Assembly: GCA_963839745.1 (NCBI GenBank)
Contig: CAWIWC010000009.1
Span: 11,489 to 75,488, forward strand
Source of the DNA: JAIBJN01 sp963839745
GTDB lineage: Bacteria > Actinomycetota > Thermoleophilia > Gaiellales > Gaiellaceae
DNA: 64,000 nt
Reading direction: 5' to 3'
Shown here: in pieces, positions 35,615 through 44,128 of the stretch
Layout of the letters: the number at the start of each line of letters is the position of its first letter
How positions within the stretch are numbered: the stretch's first letter is position 1
Notes under the pieces: generated by a model
The model's input: only the letters and a program-made list of their open reading frames with translations
The model's database searches: none
Told to the model about the DNA's origin: nothing
Position numbers and translations under genes: made by a program

Positions 35615-36298
35615 CTACCGGTTCAACGGCGCGTCGGGATCGCTCGTGAGCGTGTACTCGGACGTGTGCAGATGGTCGCTGAGCGCCTTCAGCGCCAGCT
35701 TCTCGTCGCGCTTCTCGAGCGCATCCACGATCGCCTCGTGCTCGGCGAGCACGCGGAAGAGGTGGCCTTCGTCGCGCCTCGTCCCCAGGCGCATGAGGCG
35801 GACAAAGCCCCGCAGCTGGGTGAGGATCCGGGCGAGTGTCTGCAGCCCTGCGCCGCTCGCGATCATGAGGTGGAAGTCCTCGTCGAGATCGATGAACTGT
35901 GCCTCGTCGCCGGCCTCGGCCGCGCGCCGCTGGCGGAAGAGGGAGACGCGCAGGAGGTCGATCTCCTCGATGGGCATGTCGCGGCACGCATGCGCCACGG
36001 CGATGCGCTCGAGCGACTCGCGGATCTCGAGCACCTCCTGCCGGTGCTCCGCCGTGAAGCCCCGGACGACGAGCTGGCGTCGGCGGCCGAGCTCGAGGAG
36101 CCCTTCCTGCGCGAGGAGCTTGAGCGCCTGGCGCACCGGGGTCTTCGACATGCCGAGCTCCTCGGCGATCTCGCGGTCGGAGACCACGGACCCGATCGGG
36201 TACTCGCCGCTCAGGATCCCGCGCCGGACGTGCTCGTAGGCCTGCTCGCTGAGCCGCCCGGCGGTCGGGGCGCTGCCCCTTTCCGAGACCGCGTTCAT
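35615..36298 (-). CDS. GntR-family (FadR/FCD) transcriptional regulator
   Basis: Winged helix at the N-terminus (LSEQAYEHVRRGILSGEYPI, DREIAEELGMSKTPVRQALK, LLAQEGLLELGRRRQLVVRG) and a C-terminal FCD ligand domain. The metal-site residues are in LDEDFHLMIASGAG, EHEAIVDALEKRD and DHLHTSEYTLTS (D...H...H). 227 residues. Divergent from the GH15 gene across 113 bp that contains an AT-rich inverted repeat (36324-36341), a good candidate operator for itself and perhaps the GH15 gene. The effector is probably a carboxylate or sugar acid by family habit; not certain here. Confidence 0.88.
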   Translation of the reverse strand: MNAVSERGSAPTAGRLSEQAYEHVRRGILSGEYPIGSVVSDREIAEELGMSKTPVRQALKLLAQEGLLELGRRRQLVVRGFTAEHRQEVLEIRESLERIAVAHACRDMPIEEIDLLRVSLFRQRRAAEAGDEAQFIDLDEDFHLMIASGAGLQTLARILTQLRGFVRLMRLGTRRDEGHLFRVLAEHEAIVDALEKRDEKLALKALSDHLHTSEYTLTSDPDAPLNR

Positions 36299-36323
36299 CC
36301 GGCCGCCGTGAAGTGAAACGAAG

Positions 36324-36341
36324 TTTCTCTTGTAAAAGAAA
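36324..36341. promoter_or_regulatory. Candidate GntR operator, inverted repeat
   Basis: TTTCTCTT-GT-AAAAGAAA, an 18-bp nearly perfect palindrome (7 of 8 pairs), is strikingly AT-rich for this genome. It lies 26 bp upstream of the GntR start, between the divergent genes. Confidence 0.5.
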
Positions 36342-36411
36342 TTCCGATAGTGCCGCCGAGTCTATTTCTCGGCCGACAACCGACGCAAGCTCCCAACCGT
36401 AAGGTTCGGGC

Positions 36412-38187
36412 GTGAGGATCGAGGACTACGCGCTGATCGGCGACCTCCAGACCGCCGCCCTGGTCAGCCGCACGGGCTCGGTCGACTGGTGCTGCTTCCC
36501 GCGCTTCGACTCGGGCGCGTGCTTCGCGGCGCTGATGGGCGACGCGAACAACGGGCGCTGGCTCCTCGCGCCAAAGACGAACGTCGAGCGGGCCACAAGG
36601 CGCTACCGCCACGACACACTCATCCTCGAGTCCGTCTACACGACCGCCGAAGGCACGGTGCGCGCGATCGACTTCATGCCTCCGCGCGGGACGGCGCCCG
36701 ACATCGTGCGGATCGTCGAAGGGCTGGACGGCCGTGTCCCGATGCGTTCGGAGCTCGTGATCCGCTTCGACTACGGCAGGACGGTTCCGTGGGTGCGGCG
36801 CGTCGATCATGCCCGGGTCGCCGTGGCCGGGCCGGACGCTCTCTGCTTCCGGACCGAGGTCGACGTGCGCGGCGAGGACATGCGCACGGTCGCCGAGTTC
36901 GAGCTCGCGGCGGGCGAGCGGGTCCCCTTCGTCCTCACGTGGTTTCCGTCTCACGAGGAGATCCCCGAGGCGATCGACGCCGAGCACGCGCTGTCCGACA
37001 CCGAGAGCTACTGGCTCGACTGGGCGGGGAAGTGCGGGCACTACGGCGACTACCACGATGAGATCCACCAGTCCCTGCTCGTCCTGAAGGCCCTCACCTA
37101 CGCTCCCACGGGCGGGATCGTGGCGGCGCCGACCACCTCCCTCCCCGAGAACATCGGCGGGGTGCGCAACTGGGACTACCGCTACTGCTGGCTCCGCGAC
37201 GCGGCGCTGACGCTGCTGGCCATGCTGAACGCCGGCTACAAGGAGGAGGCCGAGGCCTGGCGCAACTGGCTCCTGCGCGCGGTCGCGGGCGACCCGGCCG
37301 ACCTCCAGATCATGTACGGGATCGCAGGGGAGCGGCGCCTCGACGAGTTCGAGCTCGGCTGGCTCTCGGGCTTCGCCCAGTCGAGGCCGGTGCGGGTCGG
37401 CAACGCCGCATGCAAGCAGCTCCAGCTCGACGTCTACGGGGAGGTCATCGACGCGCTCTACCAGGCGCGCGTGGACGGCCTGCCGCCGGACGACAACGCC
37501 TGGGCCATGATCCTGAAGCTCCTCGAGTGGCTCGAGGACGGGTGGCGGCACGAAGACTCGGGCATCTGGGAGGTGCGCGGGCCCGCGCGCCACTTCACGC
37601 ACTCGAAGGTCATGGCCTGGGTCGCCTTCGACCGCGCGATCAGGTTCCACGAGGAGTTCGACCGCAAGGGCCCCGTCGACCGGTGGCGTGCGCTGCGGGA
37701 CGAGATCCACGGCGAGGTGCTCGAGCATGGCTGGAGCGAGACGAAGCGGTCGTTCACACAGTCGTACGGCTCCGACGAGCTCGACGCCAGCGTGCTCCTG
37801 CTCCCGCTCGTCGGGTTCCTCCCGCCCGACGACGAGCGCATCGTCTCGACGGTCGACGCGATCCGGCGCGAGCTGACGGCGGACGGGCTCGTCTTCCGCT
37901 ACCGGGTCGGCGAGCACGCGGCGGACGACGGCCTTCCCGGCGACGAGGGCGTCTTCCTCCCCTGCTCGTTCTGGCTCGCGCAGGTGCTGGCGCTGCAGGG
38001 CCACCACGAGGCGGCGCGCGAGCTCTTCGAGCGGCTGCTCGACCTCCGCAACGACGTCGGCCTCCTCTCCGAGGAGTACGACCCGAGAGCGGGCAGGCAG
38101 CTCGGCAACTTTCCGCAGGCGTTCACGCACCTCGCGCTCGTCGACGCTGCCATCGCGCTCGGCGCAGGCCGGGCCATGCGGCGCTGA
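36412..38187 (+). CDS. GH15 glucoamylase/trehalase-like glycoside hydrolase
   Basis: 591 residues, cytoplasmic (no signal). N-terminal trehalase-like domain begins MRIEDYALIGDLQTAALVSR, with GSVDWCCFPRFDSGACFAAL. The (alpha/alpha)6 catalytic barrel includes NWDYRYCWLRDAALTLLAML, general acid region EDSGIWEVRGPARHFTHSKV and base region LSEEYDPRAGRQLGNFPQAF. Such enzymes hydrolyse alpha-1,4-glucans, trehalose or related disaccharides. Because it is intracellular, a role in trehalose or storage-sugar turnover is likelier than starch digestion. GTG at 36412. The gene ends 31 bp before dinB, with the LexA box between them. Confidence 0.9.
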   Translation: MRIEDYALIGDLQTAALVSRTGSVDWCCFPRFDSGACFAALMGDANNGRWLLAPKTNVERATRRYRHDTLILESVYTTAEGTVRAIDFMPPRGTAPDIVRIVEGLDGRVPMRSELVIRFDYGRTVPWVRRVDHARVAVAGPDALCFRTEVDVRGEDMRTVAEFELAAGERVPFVLTWFPSHEEIPEAIDAEHALSDTESYWLDWAGKCGHYGDYHDEIHQSLLVLKALTYAPTGGIVAAPTTSLPENIGGVRNWDYRYCWLRDAALTLLAMLNAGYKEEAEAWRNWLLRAVAGDPADLQIMYGIAGERRLDEFELGWLSGFAQSRPVRVGNAACKQLQLDVYGEVIDALYQARVDGLPPDDNAWAMILKLLEWLEDGWRHEDSGIWEVRGPARHFTHSKVMAWVAFDRAIRFHEEFDRKGPVDRWRALRDEIHGEVLEHGWSETKRSFTQSYGSDELDASVLLLPLVGFLPPDDERIVSTVDAIRRELTADGLVFRYRVGEHAADDGLPGDEGVFLPCSFWLAQVLALQGHHEAARELFERLLDLRNDVGLLSEEYDPRAGRQLGNFPQAFTHLALVDAAIALGAGRAMRR

Positions 38188-38212
38188 CCTTGCGCTCGGC
38201 CGGCCGCTCTGC

Positions 38213-38224
38213 GAACATATGTTC
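38213..38224. promoter_or_regulatory. LexA (SOS) box over dinB start
   Basis: GAACATATGTTC, identical to the site at 3671-3682. The ATG at 38219 lies inside the palindrome. It fits the actinobacterial LexA consensus, and its position at dinB, a classical SOS gene, supports the assignment. Confidence 0.82.
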
Positions 38225-39418
38225 GCCTTGGAGGAAGCGGCGGTTCTGCATGCCGATCTGGACGCCTTCTACGCGTCGGTCGAGCAGCGGGACGACAGGC
38301 GGCTGCGCGGACGCCCGGTCATCGTCGGCGCGGGCGTCGTGCTCGCGGCGAGCTACGAGGCCAAGGCCTACGGGATCAGGACTGCCATGAGCGGAGGGCG
38401 GGCCCGGCGCCTGTGCCCCCACGCAGTCGTCGTCTCGCCCCGCATGTCCGCCTACTCCGAGGCCAGCAAGGCCGTGTACCGGGTCTTCGAGGACACGACT
38501 CCGCGCGTCGAAGGGCTGTCCATCGACGAGGCGTTCCTCGACGTCCGCGGCATGGAGCGGCTCTCGGGCTCGCCTCCCGAGATCGCCGCGCGCCTGCGCC
38601 GTGACGTCCTCGAGCACGTCGGCCTTCCGATCACGGTCGGCGTCGCCAGGACGAAGTTCCTGGCCAAGGTCGCGAGCGGCGTCGCCAAGCCGGACGGCCT
38701 GCTGGTCGTGCCGCCGGACCGCGAGCTCGAGTTCCTCCACCCGCTCCCGATCGAACGCCTCTGGGGCGTCGGCCCAGTCACGTCCGAGAAGCTCCGGCGG
38801 CTCGGTATCACGACCGTTCGCGAGGTCGCCCACCTCGGCGAGGGGGCGCTGGTCGCCATCCTCGGGCGGGCCTCCGGCAGGCACCTCCACGCGCTCGCGC
38901 ACAACCGCGACCCCCGCCGCGTCCAGGTCGGCCGGCGGCGGCGCTCGATGGGCTCGCAGCGCGCCCTCGGGAGGCGCTCGCCGAGAACGCCCGCCGAGCT
39001 TGACGCGACCCTCCTCGCGATCGTCGACCGCCTCGGCCGCCGACTGCGGGCGGCACGGCGCGTGTGTCGCACGGTCACGCTGCGGCTTCGCTTCGACGAC
39101 TTCTCGCGGGTGACGCGCTCCTACACCTTCCGGGAGTCGACCGCTCACACGCAGGTCATCCTCGGCGTCTCGCGGGACCTGCTGGATGGAGCCATGCCGA
39201 TGATCAGGCAGCGCGGCGTCACCCTCGTCGGGATCACCCTGAGCAACCTCGACGACGACTCGGCGATCCAGCTGGCCCTGCCCTTCGGGCGCCGCAGCTC
39301 GATCGCGCTCGACCGCGCGCTCGACGTCGTCCGCGAGCGCTTCGGCACGGATGCCGTCACACGCGCAGTGCTCCTCGGGCGCGACTCGGGCCCGGCGGTC
39401 CCGCTCCTACCCGACTGA
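38219..39418 (+). CDS. dinB: DNA polymerase IV (DinB), Y-family
   Basis: Error-prone translesion polymerase of 399 residues. Catalytic blocks: VLHADLDAFYASVEQRDDRR (first metal Asp), SYEAKAYGIRTAMSGGRARR, EGLSIDEAFLDVRGMERLSG (SIDEAFLDV with Asp/Glu), GLPITVGVARTKFLAKVASG, thumb HhH RLWGVGPVTSEKLRRLGITT and a little-finger domain after 240. No C-terminal beta-clamp motif is obvious after LLGRDSGPAVPLLPD. ATG 38219 lies in the LexA box; TTG at 38228, just after it, is an alternative start that keeps the whole catalytic N-terminus. Expected to be induced by DNA damage. Confidence 0.95.
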   Translation: MFALEEAAVLHADLDAFYASVEQRDDRRLRGRPVIVGAGVVLAASYEAKAYGIRTAMSGGRARRLCPHAVVVSPRMSAYSEASKAVYRVFEDTTPRVEGLSIDEAFLDVRGMERLSGSPPEIAARLRRDVLEHVGLPITVGVARTKFLAKVASGVAKPDGLLVVPPDRELEFLHPLPIERLWGVGPVTSEKLRRLGITTVREVAHLGEGALVAILGRASGRHLHALAHNRDPRRVQVGRRRRSMGSQRALGRRSPRTPAELDATLLAIVDRLGRRLRAARRVCRTVTLRLRFDDFSRVTRSYTFRESTAHTQVILGVSRDLLDGAMPMIRQRGVTLVGITLSNLDDDSAIQLALPFGRRSSIALDRALDVVRERFGTDAVTRAVLLGRDSGPAVPLLPD

Positions 39419-39478
39419 CGGGTGGCGCCAGCAGGATCGAACCGTATCCTGAGACTGAGGCGAACCGTTCACCCGGAT

Positions 39479-39637
39479 ATGTGTGCCCACTGCCACCTGA
39501 CCACTCCCGGCGCACACGAGCTGTGCCACGTATGCGCGATCGCGCTCCGCGCGGAGTCGCGGCGCGGGCTCCGCGCGATCGAGGAGTTCCTCGAGGGCCG
39601 TGCAAGCCTCGAGCGGTGGCTCGCCGAAGAGGAGTGA
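39479..39637 (+). CDS. Small zinc-finger hypothetical protein (52 aa)
   Basis: MCAHCHLTTPGAHELCHVCA followed by a helical acidic C-terminus (LRAIEEFLEGRASLERWLAE). Four Cys in CxxC...CxxC plus nearby His suggest one structural zinc site. An in-frame GTG at 39422 would add 19 unconserved-looking residues, so ATG 39479 is preferred. No function known. It follows dinB by 60 bp but shows no LexA site of its own, so it may be co-transcribed. Confidence 0.55.
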   Translation: MCAHCHLTTPGAHELCHVCAIALRAESRRGLRAIEEFLEGRASLERWLAEEE

Positions 39638-39678
39638 GGGCAGCTCCGACTCGCGGCCGGAGCCGCCCTCGGTAGTCG

Positions 39679-41850
39679 CTAGGTCTTTGCCTTCGCCCTC
39701 GGCTTCGCCTTGGACTTGGGCGCGAGCTCCTTCCGGGTTTCCTTCAGGTCTTCGATCACCTCCGGCTTGATCGGCCTGCCGTCCACCTTCCTGGCGGCCA
39801 GCGCCTCGATCGCCGAGTCGAGCGTCTTCGCCGCGGCGGCATCTGCACCCGCCGCTTCCAGGCGCTTCGCCGTCCGCTCGGCAATCGTCCGATAGCGGAT
39901 GTGCCCGAGTGTCTCGAGCGCCGTCTGGGCCTCATCGACGAGCACGGGCTCGATGAGGTCTGTCGCCTCGTCCGGATCGGCCTTCGAGATGACGACCTCG
40001 ACGTCCTGGAGGTCATCCGTCGGCAGCACCGTCTTGTAGTCGATCGTGTGAGGGTTGCCGAGCGCGACTCGGGCGTGCAGCGAGATCCGCCGCTCCGGGA
40101 ACCGCTCGACGATCTCCTGGAGGACGTCGTTCGCACTCTCGAGGAACGGAATCCCGCCGCCGCTCCCGCCGAGCGTGAGGACGCGTGCCGGGCCCTGATC
40201 GAAGAGATCGCCGGCGACGTACTCCTCATCGCGTGAGTTCGGCGGGGCGATCTTGAGGTCCAGCGGAGCCGAGACGACATCTTCGTCACCGACGTGGGCC
40301 GCCGCCTGGATCGTGTAGGTGCCGGGCTCGGCGACGTCCCAGCCGTTCAGGCCGGCCGACGCGAGAACGGTTCCGTAGATCGCGTCGCCGGGCATGAGCG
40401 CCTTCGTGACCGGCTGCGTGCACTTCTGCCGGAAGGGAATGAGCTGCCGGGCCTCCTTGCCCTGCTTCTTGAGGATGACCGTGAGCGAGTCGGCGTCGAG
40501 GGAATCCGCGTCGACGAGACGCGGCTGATCGCCGATGTTCTTCAGCTTCAGCTCGAGCCAGACCGGCTCCATGAACTCGTACCGGGCCCGCTCGCGGTTG
40601 ACGCGGAGCTCGAGCTGCAGCGTCGGCTCCGCCGGCACCGCAGCTTCCTCGAAGCCGTGGTGATCGAACCAGTCGGCGTTGCCCATCTGCACGAAGCGCT
40701 CTGGCGCGTGCCTGATGAAGAGCAGCTCCTGGTCGCTGAAGCGGTACTCGAAGTTCGCGAAGAACGCGGCCTGGCCGCCGACGACGTTGAACGGGTAGTT
40801 CATGAAGCTGCGCGCCTCGGGCTCGTCCGCGAGCGGCACCCACGCCGTGCCGAGGGTCTTCTGCCACGAGTGCGCGAGGTTGAACGAATGACCCATCTCG
40901 TGGATCGCCGTCCAGAACCGCATGCGGTCGATCCACGCGGCCGGGTTGGGGTCGCCCGGCGGCGGCTGCGCAATGAACGAGTCGACGAACAGCGCGGTGC
41001 CTTGCCGGTGGTTGGGACCGATGTCGTCGAACATGATCCCGCCCAGGCCCGTCCCGAACTCGTGGAGCGAGCCGTAGAAGACCCACATCGCCCACTGCGC
41101 CGTGTTCGCGAAGCGCGACCAGTGGATCTGCATCGCATCGTGCATCTCCATGTCCGACCAGGTCGCTCCGGGCGGAGCCGGGACCTGGCTGCCGGCGTTC
41201 GCAGTCACCTGGCAGCCCGCCCGCCTGATGACCTTCGGGATCGTCAGCGTCTCGCAGGCCAACGAGGCCGGCCGGTTCGGGTGGGCGCACGCGTTGATCT
41301 CCGTGTCGGCGATCTCGCCCTGCTGGAAGTCGAACTCGAGATTGACCGTGCGGAAGTACTTGGAGCGGAACTTGTAGACGACCGTGCGCTTTGTCGCGCC
41401 GCCGCCCGTGAACTTGATCTTCAGCCTGCGGCCGGCCGGGAAGGGGCTGCCGAGAGCCGTGACCTCGACGTCCGTGTACGGGAAGGACGCGATCGCGCCG
41501 TCCTTGAACCAGATCGCTCCTTGCCACCGGTTCGCGCCGATCTTGGTCAGTTCGGCGATCCAGTGGATCCGAGCGACCAGAAACCCGCTGATCGTCCCGC
41601 TGACCGTCATCTGCGGGTAGCGGCCGTCGACGTCGAAACGGACCTCTTCCTTGCGGATAGGGCGGATGCCCTTCGGCGCGGGCCCGACCGGAATCGAGAT
41701 CTTCTGCGGAATCGACCGGGCATAGAGCCCGCTCACCGGCGAGTGGATCGGCCCAGCGAGAGTCTCGGTCTCGGAGCTCACCTCAGCGTCCGGCTCGTCT
41801 TCCGCGTCGTCGGAGTCAAGGAGCTCGAGCTCCTCGTCATATCGTCTCAT
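39679..41850 (-). CDS. Metzincin-type zinc metallopeptidase-like protein, no signal peptide
   Basis: 723 residues, ATG 41850 behind AGGAGG. An acidic N-terminal tail (ELELLDSDDAEDEPDAEVSS) precedes two beta-rich domains and the catalytic region WTAIHEMGHSFNLAHSWQKT, a HExxHxxxxxH zinc site, with RSFMNYPFNVV following as a plausible Met-turn (SFMNYP). The C-terminal part is a beta-sandwich (VWLELKLKNIGDQPRLVDAD; PGTYTIQAAAHVGDEDVVSA) ending in Lys/Ala-rich KSKAKPRAKAKT. No signal peptide or TM is seen, so it acts in the cytoplasm or leaves by a non-Sec route. Same strand and 62 bp downstream of the small gene at 41913-42206. Confidence 0.8.
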   Translation of the reverse strand: MRRYDEELELLDSDDAEDEPDAEVSSETETLAGPIHSPVSGLYARSIPQKISIPVGPAPKGIRPIRKEEVRFDVDGRYPQMTVSGTISGFLVARIHWIAELTKIGANRWQGAIWFKDGAIASFPYTDVEVTALGSPFPAGRRLKIKFTGGGATKRTVVYKFRSKYFRTVNLEFDFQQGEIADTEINACAHPNRPASLACETLTIPKVIRRAGCQVTANAGSQVPAPPGATWSDMEMHDAMQIHWSRFANTAQWAMWVFYGSLHEFGTGLGGIMFDDIGPNHRQGTALFVDSFIAQPPPGDPNPAAWIDRMRFWTAIHEMGHSFNLAHSWQKTLGTAWVPLADEPEARSFMNYPFNVVGGQAAFFANFEYRFSDQELLFIRHAPERFVQMGNADWFDHHGFEEAAVPAEPTLQLELRVNRERARYEFMEPVWLELKLKNIGDQPRLVDADSLDADSLTVILKKQGKEARQLIPFRQKCTQPVTKALMPGDAIYGTVLASAGLNGWDVAEPGTYTIQAAAHVGDEDVVSAPLDLKIAPPNSRDEEYVAGDLFDQGPARVLTLGGSGGGIPFLESANDVLQEIVERFPERRISLHARVALGNPHTIDYKTVLPTDDLQDVEVVISKADPDEATDLIEPVLVDEAQTALETLGHIRYRTIAERTAKRLEAAGADAAAAKTLDSAIEALAARKVDGRPIKPEVIEDLKETRKELAPKSKAKPRAKAKT

Positions 41851-41912
41851 GCGCTTTCCTCCTGCTCGGGGGGTGGCGCCGCAGGGGATGAAGTTGCGCC
41901 GGCGCCTCCTCT

Positions 41913-42206
41913 CTACACGAACCCGATTTGCTCCGGGAACCCCGCGACCACACGACCGTCGCGGAGGGACAACGTCACGTTCGCGTGGGCGTGCGGATCG
42001 ATCTGCAAGCTCTCTCGCACGCCGCGGGTGGGCACGTCGACCTCGAGGGTGAAGGGATGGTCCGGCACCTCGAGCTGCATGTCGGCCGCGTGGCTGATCT
42101 GCGTGCGAGTCGTGACGTTCTCGCCGCGGTATGCCTCCGATCCGGCGACGCGAAGCACAACGTCGTCACCGTCGAAGCCGTCCTGGAGTGCGAGGTGGAT
42201 CTGCAT
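41913..42206 (-). CDS. Small beta-rich protein, partner of the metallopeptidase
   Basis: 97 residues: MQIHLALQDGFDGDDVVLRV, GSEAYRGENVTTRTQISHAA, MQLEVPDHPFTLEVDVPTRG and ANVTLSLRDGRVVAGFPEQI. Alternating strands suggest a beta-sandwich or C2-like fold, no signal peptide, no Cys. It lies directly upstream of the metzincin-like gene on the same strand, so an operon and a functional link (inhibitor, substrate or chaperone) are likely. It is divergent from the 3-hydroxyacyl-CoA dehydrogenase gene. I do not recognise a named family. Confidence 0.65.
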   Translation of the reverse strand: MQIHLALQDGFDGDDVVLRVAGSEAYRGENVTTRTQISHAADMQLEVPDHPFTLEVDVPTRGVRESLQIDPHAHANVTLSLRDGRVVAGFPEQIGFV

Positions 42207-42310
42207 GGCACTCGGCTTCGCGACGCCTCGGAGCCGGTGCCGATACTAGTGCGACTTGATACCAGATACAAGACCCTCGACGGGCGAGGCACGGTTGTAC
42301 GCTGGCGCCC

Positions 42311-43198
42311 GTGAGGCTCCCGGCAGAGGTGGCGGTGATCGGCGCCGGCGCGATGGGCGCGGGAATCGCCCGCGTCTTCGCGGACGCCGGAGCCTCCGTG
42401 CGGCTCTGCGCCCGGCGCGAGTCGAGCCTCGAGGCCGCCCGTCCGCGGCTCGGCGAGAACGCGGCCCGGGTGCGGCTGACCACGTCCGCCGACGACGCCC
42501 TCGCGGGCGCCGAGCTCGTGGTCGAGACGATCGTCGAGGAGCTCGAGCCGAAGCGCGAGCTGCTCGCGCGGGCGGAGGAGCTCGCCGCGCCCGAGGCGAT
42601 CCTGACGACCAACACCTCGTCGCTGCCGCTCGCCCCGCTCGCCGCGGTGCTCCGGCGACCCGAGCGCTTCGCGGGCCTGCACTGGCTGAACCCGCCCGAG
42701 CTCGTCGAGCTGGTGGAGGTCGTCGGCGCGGAGGCGACGGCCGAGGCGACGACCGACGCGCTCGTGGACTGGATGGAGCAGCTCGGCAAGGTGCCCGTCG
42801 TCGTCCGCCGCGACGTGCCGGGCTTCATCGTCAACCGGCTCCAGTACGCGCTGCTGCGGGAGGCCTACGCCCTGGTGGACGCAGGCGTCGCCTCGTTCGA
42901 GGACGTCGACCGCGCCGTCGTCCACGGGCTCGGCTCGCGCTGGGCGGCGATCGGGCCCTTCGAGACGATGGACCTGGCAGGGCTCGACGTCCACGCGGCG
43001 GTCGCCGCCAACCTGTGGCCCGAGCTGGCGCGCGGCGATACGCCCTCGCCCACGATCGCGCGCGTCCTCGAAACCGGCGCGCTCGGCGTCAAGAACGGCC
43101 GCGGCCTCCGCGGCGACTACGGCGAGGCCGACGCGGACGCGCTCAAGGAGCGCCGCAACCGCGTCTTACGCGGCCTGCGGGCGCTGCGCGAGACATAG
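42311..43198 (+). CDS. 3-hydroxyacyl-CoA dehydrogenase (NAD-binding type)
   Basis: Oxidises 3-hydroxyacyl-CoA to 3-oxoacyl-CoA with NAD+. Single-domain HAD/FadB-type enzyme of 295 residues: Rossmann VAVIGAGAMGAGIARVFADA, catalytic-site blocks AILTTNTSSLPLAPLAAVLR and FAGLHWLNPPELVELVEVVG (the usual His-Phe-x-x-Pro appears as H-W-L-N-P), then VPGFIVNRLQYALLREAYAL and GIK-like LGVKNGRGLRGDY. The Trp/Leu in place of HFFNP-type residues suggests a hydroxybutyryl-like or hydroxyacid substrate variant. GTG at 42311. Its 3' end overlaps the convergent egtD by 33 nt. Confidence 0.85.
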   Translation: MRLPAEVAVIGAGAMGAGIARVFADAGASVRLCARRESSLEAARPRLGENAARVRLTTSADDALAGAELVVETIVEELEPKRELLARAEELAAPEAILTTNTSSLPLAPLAAVLRRPERFAGLHWLNPPELVELVEVVGAEATAEATTDALVDWMEQLGKVPVVVRRDVPGFIVNRLQYALLREAYALVDAGVASFEDVDRAVVHGLGSRWAAIGPFETMDLAGLDVHAAVAANLWPELARGDTPSPTIARVLETGALGVKNGRGLRGDYGEADADALKERRNRVLRGLRALRET

Positions 43199-44128
43199 CG
43201 CGAACTCGCCGGCCCCGTCCGTCCACCACGCATCGACGTCCAGGCCGGCCGCGGCGAGCTCCCGCTCGACTCCCTCGCGCCGGAACTTCGTGGAGATCTC
43301 CGTGCGGAGCGTCTCGCCTTCCTCGAACTCAACGGTGAGGTCGATCGCCGGCAGCACGACCCGCTGCGCAACCAGTGACCGCACGCCCATCTCCATGCGC
43401 TCGAGCTCGGCGTTCCAGGCGATCTCCGAGCGGAAGGCGCCGGCGTCGAAGTCGGCGCCGAGCTCCCTGTTGAGGATCGGCAGGAGGTTGGCGATCAGGT
43501 GCGCCGAGAGCCCCTGGGAGTCGTCATAGGCAGCGATGATCCGCTCGACCGGCTTCACGAGGTCGAGCCCGAGCAGGAGCCGCCCGTTGGCCCCGAGGGC
43601 ATTCGCGGCCGAAGCGAGCAGCGATGCACGGTCCCCGGGGTCGAGGGCGCCGATCGTCGAGCCGAGGCAGACGAGCAGCGTTCGTTCGAACGGGCCCGGG
43701 AGATCCCGCTCGAAGTCCCCGAGGACGCCCACGACCTCGAGGCGCGGGTAGCGCTCTGCCAGCCGCTCGCCCGCCTCGACCAGAGAGCTCTCGTCCACGT
43801 CGACGGCGACGAAACGCTCCAGCCGCGGCAAGGCGTCCAGGAGGATCGTCGTCTTGACCGACGAGCCCGAGCCGAGCTCGACCACCGTGCCCGGGCCGGC
43901 CGTCTCCGCGATCTCGCCGGCACGCTCCCGCAGGATCGAACGCTCGGCTTCCGGGAGGTAGTACTCCGGTAGCTCCATGATCCGCTCGTAGAGCTCCGCG
44001 CCACGGGCGTCCCAGATCCAGCGCGAGCGCATGTGCTTCGGCGTCGCTGTCAGCCCGTCCCGCGCCTCGCGGCGCAGCGCCTCGGCAAGCTCGCCCGGAC
44101 GCAGGTCGCGCTCGAGGCGGAAGCTCAA
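43166..44128 (-). CDS. egtD: L-histidine N(alpha)-methyltransferase EgtD
   Basis: Trimethylates histidine to hercynine using three SAM, the first step in ergothioneine biosynthesis. Aligned by eye to mycobacterial EgtD: GLTATPKHMRSRWIWDARGA, LYERIMELPEYYLPEAERSI, TVVELGSGSSVKTTILLDAL (SAM motif), LLVCLGSTIGALDPGDRASL, LGLDLVKPVERIIAAYDDSQ, NLLPILNRELGADFDAGAFR and the C-terminal LRTEISTKFRREGVERELAA. Start is TTG at 44128 in a TTGA overlap with the hutU stop, giving 320 residues, the usual length. No egtB or egtC is in the window. Confidence 0.92.
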   Translation of the reverse strand: MSFRLERDLRPGELAEALRREARDGLTATPKHMRSRWIWDARGAELYERIMELPEYYLPEAERSILRERAGEIAETAGPGTVVELGSGSSVKTTILLDALPRLERFVAVDVDESSLVEAGERLAERYPRLEVVGVLGDFERDLPGPFERTLLVCLGSTIGALDPGDRASLLASAANALGANGRLLLGLDLVKPVERIIAAYDDSQGLSAHLIANLLPILNRELGADFDAGAFRSEIAWNAELERMEMGVRSLVAQRVVLPAIDLTVEFEEGETLRTEISTKFRREGVERELAAAGLDVDAWWTDGAGEFALCLAQRPQAA

